Origin: Campanula takesimana
Lineage: Eukaryota; Streptophyta; Magnoliopsida; Asterales; Campanulaceae
NCBI GenBank assembly: GCA_026119855.1
Contig: JAOWBW010000268.1
Span: 83,480-147,479, forward strand
Direction: 5' to 3'
DNA length: 64,000 nucleotides
The notes below the pieces were generated by a model. That model had not been told where the DNA came from and made no database searches. It saw nothing but the letters and a program-made list of their open reading frames with translations. Of this stretch, positions 30,655-41,635 are shown in pieces. The position numbers and the translations under genes were made by a program. The stretch's first letter is position 1. The number at the start of each line of letters is the position of its first letter.

Positions 30655-32278
30655 GTATAATGCCACGAGGTCTCATCACCCCTGCTCCTGCAGCTCGGTA
30701 CCCACCGACACATAGCAAGGAAAGTCGACCGAGCACTAGTCGTCCTGAATCGGCTCAGAGCTAGGATCTCATAAGCCCAACACTGCAAGAAGGATTATGC
30801 ACAAGATCAGGAATAATCTACAAGGGTAACAAGACTGAAATCAGAAATGGATAAAAACAGAACATACCTCCAAGGCAAAATGTAGAAACTCAACAGATGT
30901 CGACTGAGACCGACAACTGCGATCCAGAGAGCGGTATAACTCCGCTAAACCAGCTGAGCCCCAAGCTATCCCCCTCACTGCATCCAAGTCAACTAGGCAT
31001 CCAAGCAGTAGAATCATCGCTGTGGTATCGGTGTTAGCAAAAATGGTCTGTGATAGTCCATACCAGACGAAGACCCGAGCAGTCACCTCCACATCACCTC
31101 TACCGGCCTCCAAATCAGCCAACATCCCCTCATACTGCCTCCTAAGGCTACCTAGACGTACACCGTACCCACTCTTCATGTCAGAACAGTCAAACCCAAT
31201 CAAGCCCTGGAGCCTATCTATACTCCCATCAGCAAGCAAGGTATCATCACCACACACGGGACGGCCAGTAAACCACAAACCAATGATGGCCGTAAAATCA
31301 GAAGGGGTCACCGTCACCTCTCCCCAACCAAAATAAAATGTATGGGCGGTGTCCCACCAGTGCTCCCGCAATGCCGTGACAAGATCAGTACTCTTGGTCA
31401 GCTTTCCCAGACCAAACAAGCTCTCGAAGAATAAACCCAAGCCGGTGGCCCGCACCCTGGTCCGAACAGTCTCTGGAGTCCTCTCCCACAAGTCATATAC
31501 AACGCCGCATGAGCCCCTCAACTTCAAAGGCAGAAATACAACCTGCAAGTACAACAGGTATACACAGCTCAGGTATGAAATTAATCTAGCAATTTATTTC
31601 ATAAATTTGTGTAAATGTAAACTGTAACATTATTATTCTAGCAATACCACAAAATTCCCAACAAACACTTTGTTAGACATACATTGCGTACCGTACCGCT
31701 AAATAAATAAATCCCTAGTCTACCTAGGACAAATCGATCCAAAATAGTCCAAGAACAGTCAAAACTGCGACATAAACGGACGAACATGTAAATTCACAAA
31801 AGACAAGATTTCCACCTAAAACTCGCGCACATTGCGTCCCCATACTCTAATAAAAGTCAACAAACACTAGAAGCACTTTTAACAAAGTCAACCGAGTCAA
31901 AATAGGTCTAAAATTGCAAACTTTTCAGACAAAACACAAAAAAAGCGTTTCTCAACAAAATCATCAAACCAACACCTTACCCATGCCACAAACGTGCTCA
32001 ATTTCAAGAATCCACAATCAGTTCGAGTCAAAATCAGTCAATACGCAAAATCCCCAAAATATAGGTCCTAAACCCTAGAAATTCGAACTCAATCAAAAAA
32101 TCAAGCAAAACTAGAAATTAATCTCATAAACGAGTCAAAATCGAGTTCTTACCACTTCCCCGGCCGTATAGTAACAAGAATGGAGCCGTGGATGCGCGTA
32201 TAAGTCCGCTTGCTCGAAGTGCTTAAGCTTCATGTGCGGGACGTTCTTCTTCGATTTTGCTGGTTCTCTTGGTGCCAT
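30655..32278 (-). pseudogene. Plant mobile domain (PMD) gene interrupted by element E
   Basis: Aminotransferase-like plant mobile domain protein. Three exons are readable without any stop: exon 1 32278-32153 (42 codons, MAPREPAKSKKN.., GTAAG donor), exon 2 31542-30868 (225 codons, CAG acceptor, GTATG donor) and exon 3 from 30782 to the insertion at 30655. Both introns are phase 0. Exon 2 has the PMD core WWDTAHTFYFGWGEVTVTP followed by 'TAIIGLWFTGRPV'; exon 3 starts CWAYEILALSRF. Known PMD proteins (MAIN, MAIL1) are nuclear and act in silencing and gene expression; whether this one does is unknown. It may be a host gene or the antisense gene of an older retroelement. It is the best-preserved spliced gene in the window. 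Confidence 0.72.
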
Positions 32279-32661
32279 TATCAATTCCCGAGCGAACCTA
32301 GTTGATCCTCTTCAAAATCCACCGGAGTCCTCCCTTGGTTTCGTCGCCGGCAATCGCTCCTCTTCCTCTTCTCCGGCGTACGGCGTGTTGTGTTTTGTGT
32401 TTCTGCACAAAGGACCCCTCCGAACGTGCCTGATATAGACGAATCCATCAGGGAATCCGTCCGCCAGAATTCGCACTGTACGGCGCCCCATTAAAATTTA
32501 ACGTAAACTCCCTAAAATGCCCCTTTGTGTTGAAGGTGAGATTACCAAAATGCCCCCGCCTACGCAAATTTGGCTCGGCCGCCCTTGCCGCAGCCGTACG
32601 CCTTCCCCTCTTCAGACATTGACAGAACAGCCCCTAGCTTTCCCAAAATTTCATTTAAAAC
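32279..32661 (-). promoter_or_regulatory. Upstream region of the PMD gene
   Basis: GC-rich for this window. The word GTACGGCG occurs at 32378 and 32478, with its complement around 32594-32602. This parallels the GC words upstream of the PMD pseudogene in A, but the spacing is not regular. Promoter role inferred from position only. Confidence 0.35.
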
Positions 32662-33420
32662 CCCATAACTTGGGTAATTTGCCACAAAACACTTCCACTC
32701 CATAAATTAACCAACCAAAACCCCATATCTTGGGTAATTTGCAAAGAAAGCACCTCAACTTAACACCAGCCAAATCCAAATCCCATACCTTGGGTAATTA
32801 ACAACCAAACCCCATAACTTTGGGTAAATTGCAATCAAACCTTCTCGTTCGAAGTAATCAACGATCAAACCTTCTCGTTCGAAGTAATCAACAATCAAAC
32901 CTTCTCATTCGAAGTAATTAATAATCAAACCCTTCATTCAAGGTAAGTTACAATCAAACCTTCTCATTCGATGTAATTTACATTCAAAATCCTCTAACGT
33001 TAACATGCTTAAATCCTGAACTTGGGTAATTCACAGTTACAACTCTCACAAATCAACAAGAATTAACTTAAACCCCATATCTTGGGTAATTCACAATTAA
33101 AATCTTTATAATCAAAGTAAAATGCAAATAAACCCCGAACTTGGGTAATTTACCATCAAATTCTGTACAATCGAAGTAAAAGGCAAATAAACCCCAAACC
33201 TTGGGTAATCTACAAATTAAAACTATTTGCGATCTACATAAGATTCACTCAAACCCCAAATTATGGTTGAAATACATCTAAAAACATCACTTAACCTCAA
33301 ACGTTGGGAAGTTCACATCTCTAAACTCAAGCAATCGAAACTCAAACCCTAGACTATAAGTAATTTCAATCAAACTTCACAATGCTTAAAAACTAAACAA
33401 AAGGTATCTTACACCAACAA
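32662..33420. repeat. Degenerate array 'ACCCCATA..TTGGGTAATT'
   Basis: Roughly 30-60 bp units built on ACCCCATAACTTGGGT; ACCC and GGGT can pair. Units with 'AACCTTCTCGTTCGAAGTAAT' alternate. It decays toward 33420. Confidence 0.7.
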
Positions 33421-33568
33421 ATTCCAAATTCGGCCCGGAAGACCCCAAAATTCCAGATCAGCCCGGAAGGCCTCCAAACTTCCAAACCAACAAATAATTA
33501 AAGGTCGGAAACGTTCGTAAACCCAAAAGATTATGATTATAGGTGGGAAACGTCCATAAACCCTAATT
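33421..33568. other. Transition between arrays
   Basis: Short degenerate units ('GGCCCGGAAGACC', 'GGTCGGAAACGTTC') leading into the next array. No gene. Confidence 0.4.
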
Positions 33569-33848
33569 GGGTCCGGAAGACTCTAGTAAATTTCCAAAAA
33601 TTAATCAATTGGGTCCGGAAGACTCTAGTAAATTTCCAAAATTAATCAATTGAGTCTGGAAGACTCTAGTAAATTTTCAAAAATTAATCAATTGGGTCCG
33701 GAAGACTCTAGTAAATTTCCAAAATTAATCAATTGGGTCCGGAAGACTCTAGTAAATTTCCAAAATTAATCAATTGGGTCCGAAAGACTCTAGTAAAATT
33801 CGAATTGGGTCCGGGAGACTCTAGTAAATTTTCAAAATTAATCAATTT
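33569..33848. repeat. 41-42 bp tandem array
   Basis: Units start at 33569, 33611, 33652, 33694, 33735 and 33776, then a shorter one near 33807. Each has GGGTC (or GAGTC) paired to GACTC across GGAA or CGGAA. Confidence 0.85.
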
Positions 33849-34375
33849 GGTCCGGAAGACCTTAAAAATTACCAAATCAATTTATAATTAGAGGTTGGAT
33901 CATCCATAAGCCCAAAAGATTACAATTGAAGGTTGGATCATCCATAAGCCCTTCATGTTGAGAAAATAAATTTGGTCCGGAAGACCTTAAAAATTACCAA
34001 ATCAATTTATAATTGGAGGTCGGATCATCCATAAACCCAAAAGATTATAATTGAAGGTCGGATCATCCATAAGCCCTTCATGTTGAGAAAATCAATTTGG
34101 TCCGGAAGACCTTAAAAATTACCAAATCAATTTATAATTGAAGATCGGATCATCCATAAGCCCTTCATGTTGAGAAAGTTATTTGGTCCGAAAGACCTAA
34201 AAAATTAACAAATCAATCTATAACGGAGGGTCGGATCATCCGTAAACCCCTAAATTAGGATTGAAGGCGGATTAAGGAAACCGTAGTAAAATACATTAAT
34301 AAATAAATCAATTTATAATGGGAGGTCGGATCATCCATAAGCCCTTCATGTTGAGAAAGTTATAGGCGTGGCACT
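33849..34375. repeat. Array of about 120-bp units
   Basis: Units near 33849, 33973, 34099 and 34184 contain GGTCCGGAAGACC and 'GGTCGGATCATCCATAAGCCC'. GGTC pairs with GACC, a compensated version of the GAGTC/GACTC stem in the neighbouring array. Confidence 0.8.
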
Positions 34376-34645
34376 GTGTGAGCTCTAGAAAATCGGCGTT
34401 ACCTGTTACCTGATTCTGCGATGTTGAGGAACTGCACTTCTTAAAGTACCGTAGCTCACCGATAAATTATGCGATTATGTACGCTCTATAGGAAGTTAGA
34501 ATTCATCCCTCTTTTTTTTCTCGATTCTTTAAACTTCTTGTCGAACCGTGCATGTGACCTCTCCTCTTTCCCCAAGTAAAGTCCATCTGCAATGACTTTG
34601 TTTGTTCTACGGTGATTCGTTTCTGTAAAGTCCATCTGCAACGAC
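34376..34645. other. Unassigned flank of the chromovirus
   Basis: No frame or repeat recognised beyond two copies of 'AAAGTCCATCTGCAA' (34578 and 34627). The last five bases, ACGAC, are the expected left target copy of the chromovirus. Confidence 0.4.
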
Positions 34646-36808
34646 TGTCGCGACCCCGACCCTGCGGGCCGGGAACTCGCGAGCCGGACGTCGGCTTAAC
34701 ACACAAATACTAAAATACTGAAGATAAAAATTTCACTTTTATACCCAAAAAGTTTAAAACAAAGTTTTAGAAATCCAAGTTTAACAACAACAACATACTA
34801 CTAGTATAAGCTCCACAAGCTCACACCAAAATACAAAAGATTACAAATCTTAATGACGTCATTGTTGGTAAAACTATCCCCAAAAGGTTATACATTTAAA
34901 TAATGCAAACCGATCAATAACAACCTGCCCAAAATCTCAATCCTCTCGACGTCCTCCTCGATCCGCAAATCCTAATCCTTTCCTCCTGGGGGGGGTTAAG
35001 GAAAAACAAAGATAAAAGAAAGGGGGTGAGATAAATCTCAATAAGTTACTAATGCAACTACATGACATGCTAAGATGCAATAGACAATAATAATACCTCA
35101 CATAGCACGTAGCAAATATCATTTAACAGATAGCAGCGGAAATAAACAAGTAACAAAGGATACTGAGCCAAGGTTTCCCCAATAAAGGATATAACAATCT
35201 GATCACTGACGATAGGGCCGCATCGAAGAGCAGCGTCAACAAGCAGCATCAAAGAGCCGATAAACCAATCAACGATAGCAGCATAAGAGCTGAAGAGAAA
35301 ACCCTGGTACCGGAACCAATAACCAACGATAACTGAGTATACGACACAAAGTCGCAACCCCTTATAATAGCTAGACTGTTCCCAAGAAAGGAGCTAGCTC
35401 GTCTCACATCCAAGGCCAATCTGGAGGAGGGGAATAATGGGGCAAAACAATTGTCAATATTATAATGGACTCGGCTCGTTGCCAATATAATCTTTTCCAT
35501 CGCCCGACACAACCACAAATACCAGCTGGACTTTCAAACAAATGCCAAGTAATAAATACTAGCTCAAATAAACAACTCATGATTCCAAAGTAGGGAATCC
35601 TTCCAATTAATCACCAACAAGATGAATAAATCAAACACACATCATAAAGGTGCTTCAACATTTCTAAACAAGGGTTTATCAAATCCCATGACACATACAT
35701 TCACAAAGGAACCTTTTTCATTATTAGAGTATTCCAAAATGGCCATTTAAGTCTAAGGGGACAAAGCCCAAAACTAGGGTTGAAGTTATAACCTAAACCA
35801 AAATCAACTAAAGAATAAGTGCCAGGAAAGGGGTGCGGGCGGGCGCGCGCTAGGGGGCGGGCGGGCGCTCATTTCGCCAGAAGGTTGGCCCAAGGATAAA
35901 GGGTAGGCGGGCGGGCGCCTGGCTTCACCTGGGCGGGCGCCCGGTCGTCGGGCTGGGCAAAAATCAGCTGGGTTTAACACATTCATACCCAAAAATCAAA
36001 TCCAAAATCTTGCTAATACATATACACCCAAAATCAACACTTTCAATGCTCTTAACAATGTACTAAAACAACATATAAACCTCTAGGAGACCTAGATAAC
36101 AACATTCAACCACACAAATCAAGATTTAATCTCAACATTCATATTATCACAACTTTTAACCAAAAATCCAAATAAATTCCAAATAATTTCTAAACTCAAC
36201 CAAAATGACATAGATATCGACAAGAACATCAATAGGGTTAAAGATGAGCATTTTTAACATAAATGGGGAAAAAGTAACTTACCCGGATTTTCTCAAAGTT
36301 GACGGAATTCGAATATTCTTAGCCCTCTATGATCCTATCGACGATCCAAACAAGTTTCATTTTATGAGAAATGAGAAACAATGAGAGGAAGAGGACTAAA
36401 AATAAGAGAGAAGGAGAGAGGGAGAAACTTACTTTCCATGGAGGAGAGAGAGGGAGAAATCGGGTGAGAGAGGGGGGGGGAGAATGCAGAGAAGAGTGAG
36501 GGGGAAGGGGGGAGTAGTTAAGATATTACAAAAAGAAATATACCCTCAAGCCCCTCTACTTAAATCTTGAACAATTAAACCCCATCCAAACATCTCTCAA
36601 CCAAACATCTCTCAATTAACACTAAAGTCCCCAACTTCAAACTTAACACAATTGATCAATTAAAATGCTAGTCATAAAAATATTATGAGATGTGAATGCA
36701 CACATAAATATTTAAATAAATAAATAATTTAAATAAATAAATAAGCCATAAATAAATAATTAAATATTTATTACTAAGAAAATAGAGGCGGGTTTTCGGG
36801 TCGTTACA
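34646..36808 (-). repeat. Chromovirus 3' LTR
   Basis: 2163 bp, TGTAACGACCCG to ..GGTCGCGACA on the minus strand. It carries the GC cluster at 35833-35942 and no obvious TATA box. Confidence 0.88.
35833..35942. promoter_or_regulatory. Four GC words in the chromovirus LTR (22-50-22)
   Basis: GCGGGCGGGCGC starts at 35835, 35857 and 35907; a fourth copy, with the first two bases changed, aligns to 35929. The steps equal those in the Copia LTR although the word differs. The small open frame covering this region is a by-product. Confidence 0.65.
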
Positions 36809-36821
36809 ATCTACCCTCCTT
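36809..36821 (-). other. Chromovirus polypurine tract
   Basis: Reverse reading AAGGAGGGTAGAT next to the 3' LTR. Confidence 0.75.
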
Positions 36822-38501
36822 AAAAAGAATTCGCCCGCGAATTCACTTGTCAAAATCATAACACATAGTCACATCGAGGATACAAAATATCGATTCTCAT
36901 CTATCACTCAAAATCCCAATCAAGAACCTATTAGATAATTCCGACATAGTCTCCATGATTCAATTAACCCTTAAATCATCAACATCCATGACTTTATTTT
37001 TCATTATCCCCAATAGTATTTGGAGTCAACTCCACTACCAAATTTATCTTCCTTAGGTAATAAAACATAATACAATCGTAGTCTTGGTATTTCTTAACCC
37101 ACTTGCACTAACTCATTTTTTTTTTCCTTTCGAAGCACATAAACTATCCAACGTTGGTAACCCATTATCCTCAATTCTAAACTTGGTCCCATAACAACAA
37201 ACTATAATTTGAAGGCGATATCACTAAAATTGCAATCCATCCTTAGTCATAGATAGCTCTATTCATTAACCCGAATTTTAGAAGTACTTACCCGAAGGAT
37301 CAATTAGCCACGGATACAATAGTTCTGCCACTTACCGAATTCTCAATTGTCCATTCTAAACCATTATATGGTAGCCTTAAATAATGTTTACAACATAACA
37401 ACCCCTCGCACTTAACTTCCTTCAATCATTATCTCTACTACTAATTAAAATCCATCCTCAAAATCGAAGAACCCCAATTTCTATTAAACATAATTCTCGA
37501 GATACTACAAGTTTGCCTGATTCATAACCTTAATTACACTGTCGAGATACTTCCATTTGTAAGACGCATACTTAGTATTACTCCCAGAGATTCAAGATTT
37601 TAAACCATCTCGAGCTAAATCAGCTTCTTAAAATATGGAAAGCTAAAGAAATTTTCCGTCCCCACGATATTCACCAAGGTGGCTATACTTCCAAGGATTT
37701 CTATTATAGCAGCAACTGTAACGATCCGAAATTTTCACAATCTTTATTTTCATAAATATCAATATATTACAACTTACAACTCTAAAAGATATTACAAATG
37801 ACGACCAATAATCCGAAATATTCAATAAACTGTTCCGTCCCAATACAGAATCATAGTATCCTTTAATGTGCCAAAGTATCTATACTCAACTTTCTTCACA
37901 TACCCTTAATCTAAATCGAGAAACGCCACCATTAATGATTATAACTTCCACAATATAATCATAACTCGTATTGCTTTAACTCAACTCCAGTCATGTATTA
38001 AAATGGTCCCAAAAGTATCATAACTCCACTTCTTAATATGACCCATAATAAATTAAGTATTTCCTCATACTAAACAATTCCGATGCACTCACGTAGATGT
38101 ACTAAAAGTAGACAAAATCTCCTATCATGAAATCCTCAATTGAATTCTCCGCTCTTATAACCCAACCGATACAATATGGATATTGATCTAATTATTAGCA
38201 CTACTACCTTGTACCATAACAACTCAATTTAACCCGAATTCCTCTCCAAACACTAGGCGCTATTCAAAAGAAAATGGAAATCTTACAAATGATACATACA
38301 CCCAACAATTCGGTACAGACATCCCATTGACACCTACCTAAGTTATATATTCAAATCCCATATAAGAAAAGATGAGTATAATTCTGCCCAAAGAAACGGT
38401 CTCAAAACGATTTTAGGAAATCAGGAATAGAGAATGTAACAATCCTCCTACAACAATCGACTAAAGCATAACATTTCCCTTCTCAAAATAACATCAAAAC
38501 C
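36822..38501 (-). other. Chromovirus interior without recognisable pol
   Basis: 1.7 kb of AT-rich sequence where about 3.5 kb of pol would be expected. A stretch at 37717 starts TGTAACGATCCG in plus orientation, resembling a chromovirus LTR start; too weak to call. No frames. Confidence 0.45.
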
Positions 38502-38906
38502 TTATAATAGAAATATGACAAATTTAGCAGGTAAGTTATATCTACCTTTAAGCACAACATGAGCACATAAGACTCCATCAGATATCCCACACTCCTCCAT
38601 AGGAGTAGACACTGACAATACATAAGTCAAACACTCAAGAGAAATAAATGCAACTAAATGCACATAAACATGAGAATGCGATGATCCTAAAAATGCATGC
38701 ACTCGCTCTCTCGACACAAAATTAATACCTCCTGAAACTGATGAGTCACCCGTTGAGTGCTGATTGATCGCAAATACCCTACCCTGAACCTTTAGGGTTT
38801 CCCGAAGTATATCTCTTCTGACCTTGTGCAGTACCAACGTCACTCATGGATGGTTGATATCTGCCCCTAAGACAATCCCTCACAAAATGCCCCAACTGAC
38901 CACAAT
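38502..38906 (-). pseudogene. Second zinc knuckle and ruined protease
   Basis: After the gag stop, the +1 frame continues with knuckle CVNCGQLGHFVRDC (about 38915-38870). Downstream, the frame at 38843-38502 has 'GRVFAINQH' and 'LGSSHSHV', where an active Tekay protease has an F-D-S-G-A-T-H-S motif. The catalytic aspartate is gone. Confidence 0.65.
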
Positions 38907-39800
38907 TCACACATTTTCCTTCTTCTTCCAACACTTGTCTTCTGAGTGTCCTTCCCTCTGACAGTAACTGCAGATTTTCCCATTTCGTGTCCCCTGATTT
39001 GTACCTTGATTTCTCACTATCGGCTGCCCTCCAGAGTTATCTCGGTTATCCGATCGTTGCGGTTGTGACTTGCTCTGCCCTCCTTGCTTACTCAGGTTAA
39101 CCATCTCAGTCTTCCTCTTATGTTCCCCAATGTCTTGCTCTATCAAATAGGCACGGTCCACCGCATCCTGAAAAAGTTGAATTCTCTGGGCTATTAACTG
39201 TGTCCTAATAGCTGTCTTCAAACCCCTTATAAACCTCATTGCTTTCTGCTCCTCAGTCCGCACAAGGTAGTCACAATACCTGGCTAATTCAGTGAACTTA
39301 GCTGAGTACTGTGCTACTGTCAACACGCCTTGCTCCAAGTTGAGGAACTCGATCTCTTTCCGGTTCTGATCCACTAGAGGGATGAAGTGTTCCTTGAATT
39401 TTCTCACAAATAACTCCCAAGCATAAGGGACAAGAGTAGCATCCCAACTGGCCTTCAGTGCCTTCCACCAATGTTCCGCAGCACCAACTAACATATATGC
39501 TGCAAACCGAACCCTATCCTCATCAGTGCAACCAAAGACATCGTAGATTTTCTCCATTGATTCTATCCATAGCTCGGCCTTCTTCACATCCGGCTCACCG
39601 TCGTACTCACTCGGCTTTAACTTCATAAACTGCTCCAACCCATAACGTGGAGGTGCTACATGCTCTTCTCTCAGTTCGTGGTCATGAATTACTTTCATCG
39701 CCGCTTCAAACATCCCCTGAAACATTGCACGGTTCTCTTCCCGTAGGTCATTCTGATTCGGAGTCCAACTAGAACCTTCACCAGCTCTTCTTCTAGCCAT
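38907..39800 (-). pseudogene. gag: Chromovirus gag, long intact frame ending at a frameshift
   Basis: 297 codons from ATG (MARRRAGEGSSW). The gag domain is at about residues 70-180 ('MLVGAAEHWWKAL', 'FKEHFIPLVDQNRKEIEFLNLEQG', 'YSAKFTELARYC'), followed by a linker rich in Gln/Asn/Arg and a CCHC knuckle CSYCQREGHSEDKC near the end. The stop follows 'KKKENV'; the second knuckle continues in the next frame, so the gag-protease fusion has been lost. It would form particles if expressed. Confidence 0.85.
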
Positions 39801-39901
39801 TTAGAATAAATACCTGCATAAAACATCAACCGTTACTCACTCCGAACACAACTACCCTCCTAGGTCATTCTAGTCCACTTATACTTATACTTAGAGCTAA
39901 A

Positions 39902-39919
39902 ACATAGCTCTGATACCAA
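39902..39919 (-). other. Chromovirus primer-binding site
   Basis: Reverse reading TTGGTATCAGAGCTATG, initiator tRNA-Met type, next to the LTR at 39921. Confidence 0.88.
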
Positions 39920-39920
39920 C

Positions 39921-41366
39921 TGTCGCGACCCCGACCCCGCGGGCCGGGAACTCGCGAGCCGGACGTCGACTTAACACACAAATACTAAAATACTGAAGAT
40001 AAAAATTTCACTTTTATACCCAAAAGGTTTAAAACAAAGTTTTAGAAATCCAAGTTTAACAACAACAACATACTACTAGTATAAGCTCCACAAGCTCACA
40101 CCAAAATACAAAAGATTACAAATCTTAATGACGTCATTGTTGGTAAAACTATCCCCAAAAGGTTATACATTTAAATAATGCAAACCGATCAATAACAACC
40201 TGCCCAAAATCTTAATCCTCTCGACGTCCTCCTCGATCCGCAAATCCTAATCCTTTCCTCCTAGGGGGGGGGTTAAGGAAAAACAAAGATAAAAGAAAGG
40301 GGGTGAGATAAATCTCAATAAGTTACTAATGCAACTACATGACATGCTAAGATGCAATAGACAATAATAATACCTCACATAGCACGTAGCAAATATCATT
40401 TAACAGATAGCAGCGGAAATAAACAAGTAACAAAGGATACTGAGCCAAGGTTTCCCCAATAAAGGATATAACAATCTGATCACTGACGATAGGGCCGCAT
40501 CGAAGAGCAGCGTCAACAAGCAGCATCAAAGAGCCGATAAACCAATCAACGATAGCAGCATAAGAGCTGAAGAGAAAACCCCGGTACCGGAACCAATAAC
40601 CAACGATAACTGAGGATACGACACAAAGTCGCAACCCCTTATAATAGCTAGACTGTTCCCAAGAAAGGAGCTAGCTCGTCTCACATCCAAGGCCAATCTG
40701 GAGGAGGGTAATAATGGGGCAAAACAATGGTCAACATTATAATGGACTCGGCTCGTTGCCATTATAATCTTTTCCATCGCCCGACACAACCACAAATACC
40801 AGCTGGACTTTCAAACAAATGCCAAGTAATAAATACTAGCTCAAATAAACAACTCATGATTCCAAATTAGGGAATCCTTCCAATTAATCACCAAAAAGAT
40901 GAATAAATCAAACACACATCATAAAGGTGTTTCAACATTTCTAAACAAGGGTTTATCAAATCCCATGACACATACATTCACAAAGGAACCTTTTTCATTA
41001 TTAGAGTATTCCAAAATGGCCATTTAAGAATAAGTGCCAGGAAAGGGGAGCGGGCGGGCGCGCACTAGGGGGCGGGCGGGCGCTCATTTCGCCAGAAGGT
41101 TGGCCCAAGGAAAAAGGGTAGGCGGGCGGGCGCCCGGTCGTCGGGCTGGGCAGAAATCAGCTGGGTTTAACACATTCATACCCAAAAATCAAATCCAAAA
41201 TCTTGCTAATACATATACACCCAAAATCAGCACTTCCAATGCTCTTAACAATGTACTAAAACAACATATAAACCTCTAGGAGACCTAGATAAGAACATTC
41301 AACCACACAAATCAAGATTTAATCTCAACATTCATATTATCACAACTTTTAACCAAAAATCCAAAT
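39921..41366 (-). repeat. Chromovirus 5' LTR, first piece
   Basis: Nearly identical to 34646-36177, except for deletions around the GC cluster. It ends at the insertion of D, whose target copy CAAAT is 41362-41366. Confidence 0.88.
41050..41133. promoter_or_regulatory. Three GC words in the chromovirus 5' LTR (22-50)
   Basis: Words at 41050, 41072 and 41122. Relative to the other LTR, exactly one 22-bp step is missing after the third word. Confidence 0.65.
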
Positions 41367-41635
41367 TGTTAGTACCCGACCTGAAAATGAGTTTATTAGG
41401 ACTTTCCCAAAAATACAAGGACTTTATAGGAATTAGAAACCTTGCAAAGACTTGTCCCGGATTCCCGAAATATCTCATTTATGACAAAATTTATCAAAAT
41501 AGGTAATAAATGGTTTCCTTAAAACCATGCAGAAACCCTAGCTTAAGAATCAAGTCAGCCTGCATCCTTGGCCACGCGGCCAACCTTGCTGCGCGTTGAT
41601 CTTGGCCACGCGACCACTCTTGTCACCGGCTTCAA

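Noticed and set aside
35804..35992. Pro/Ala/Arg-rich small frame (also 41034-41279)
   Set aside because: By-product of the GC words in a chromovirus LTR; no conservation beyond the words.
37717..37790. Possible start of a further chromovirus LTR in plus orientation
   Set aside because: Only about 12 bp of similarity (TGTAACGATCCG) and no matching end or target duplication found.
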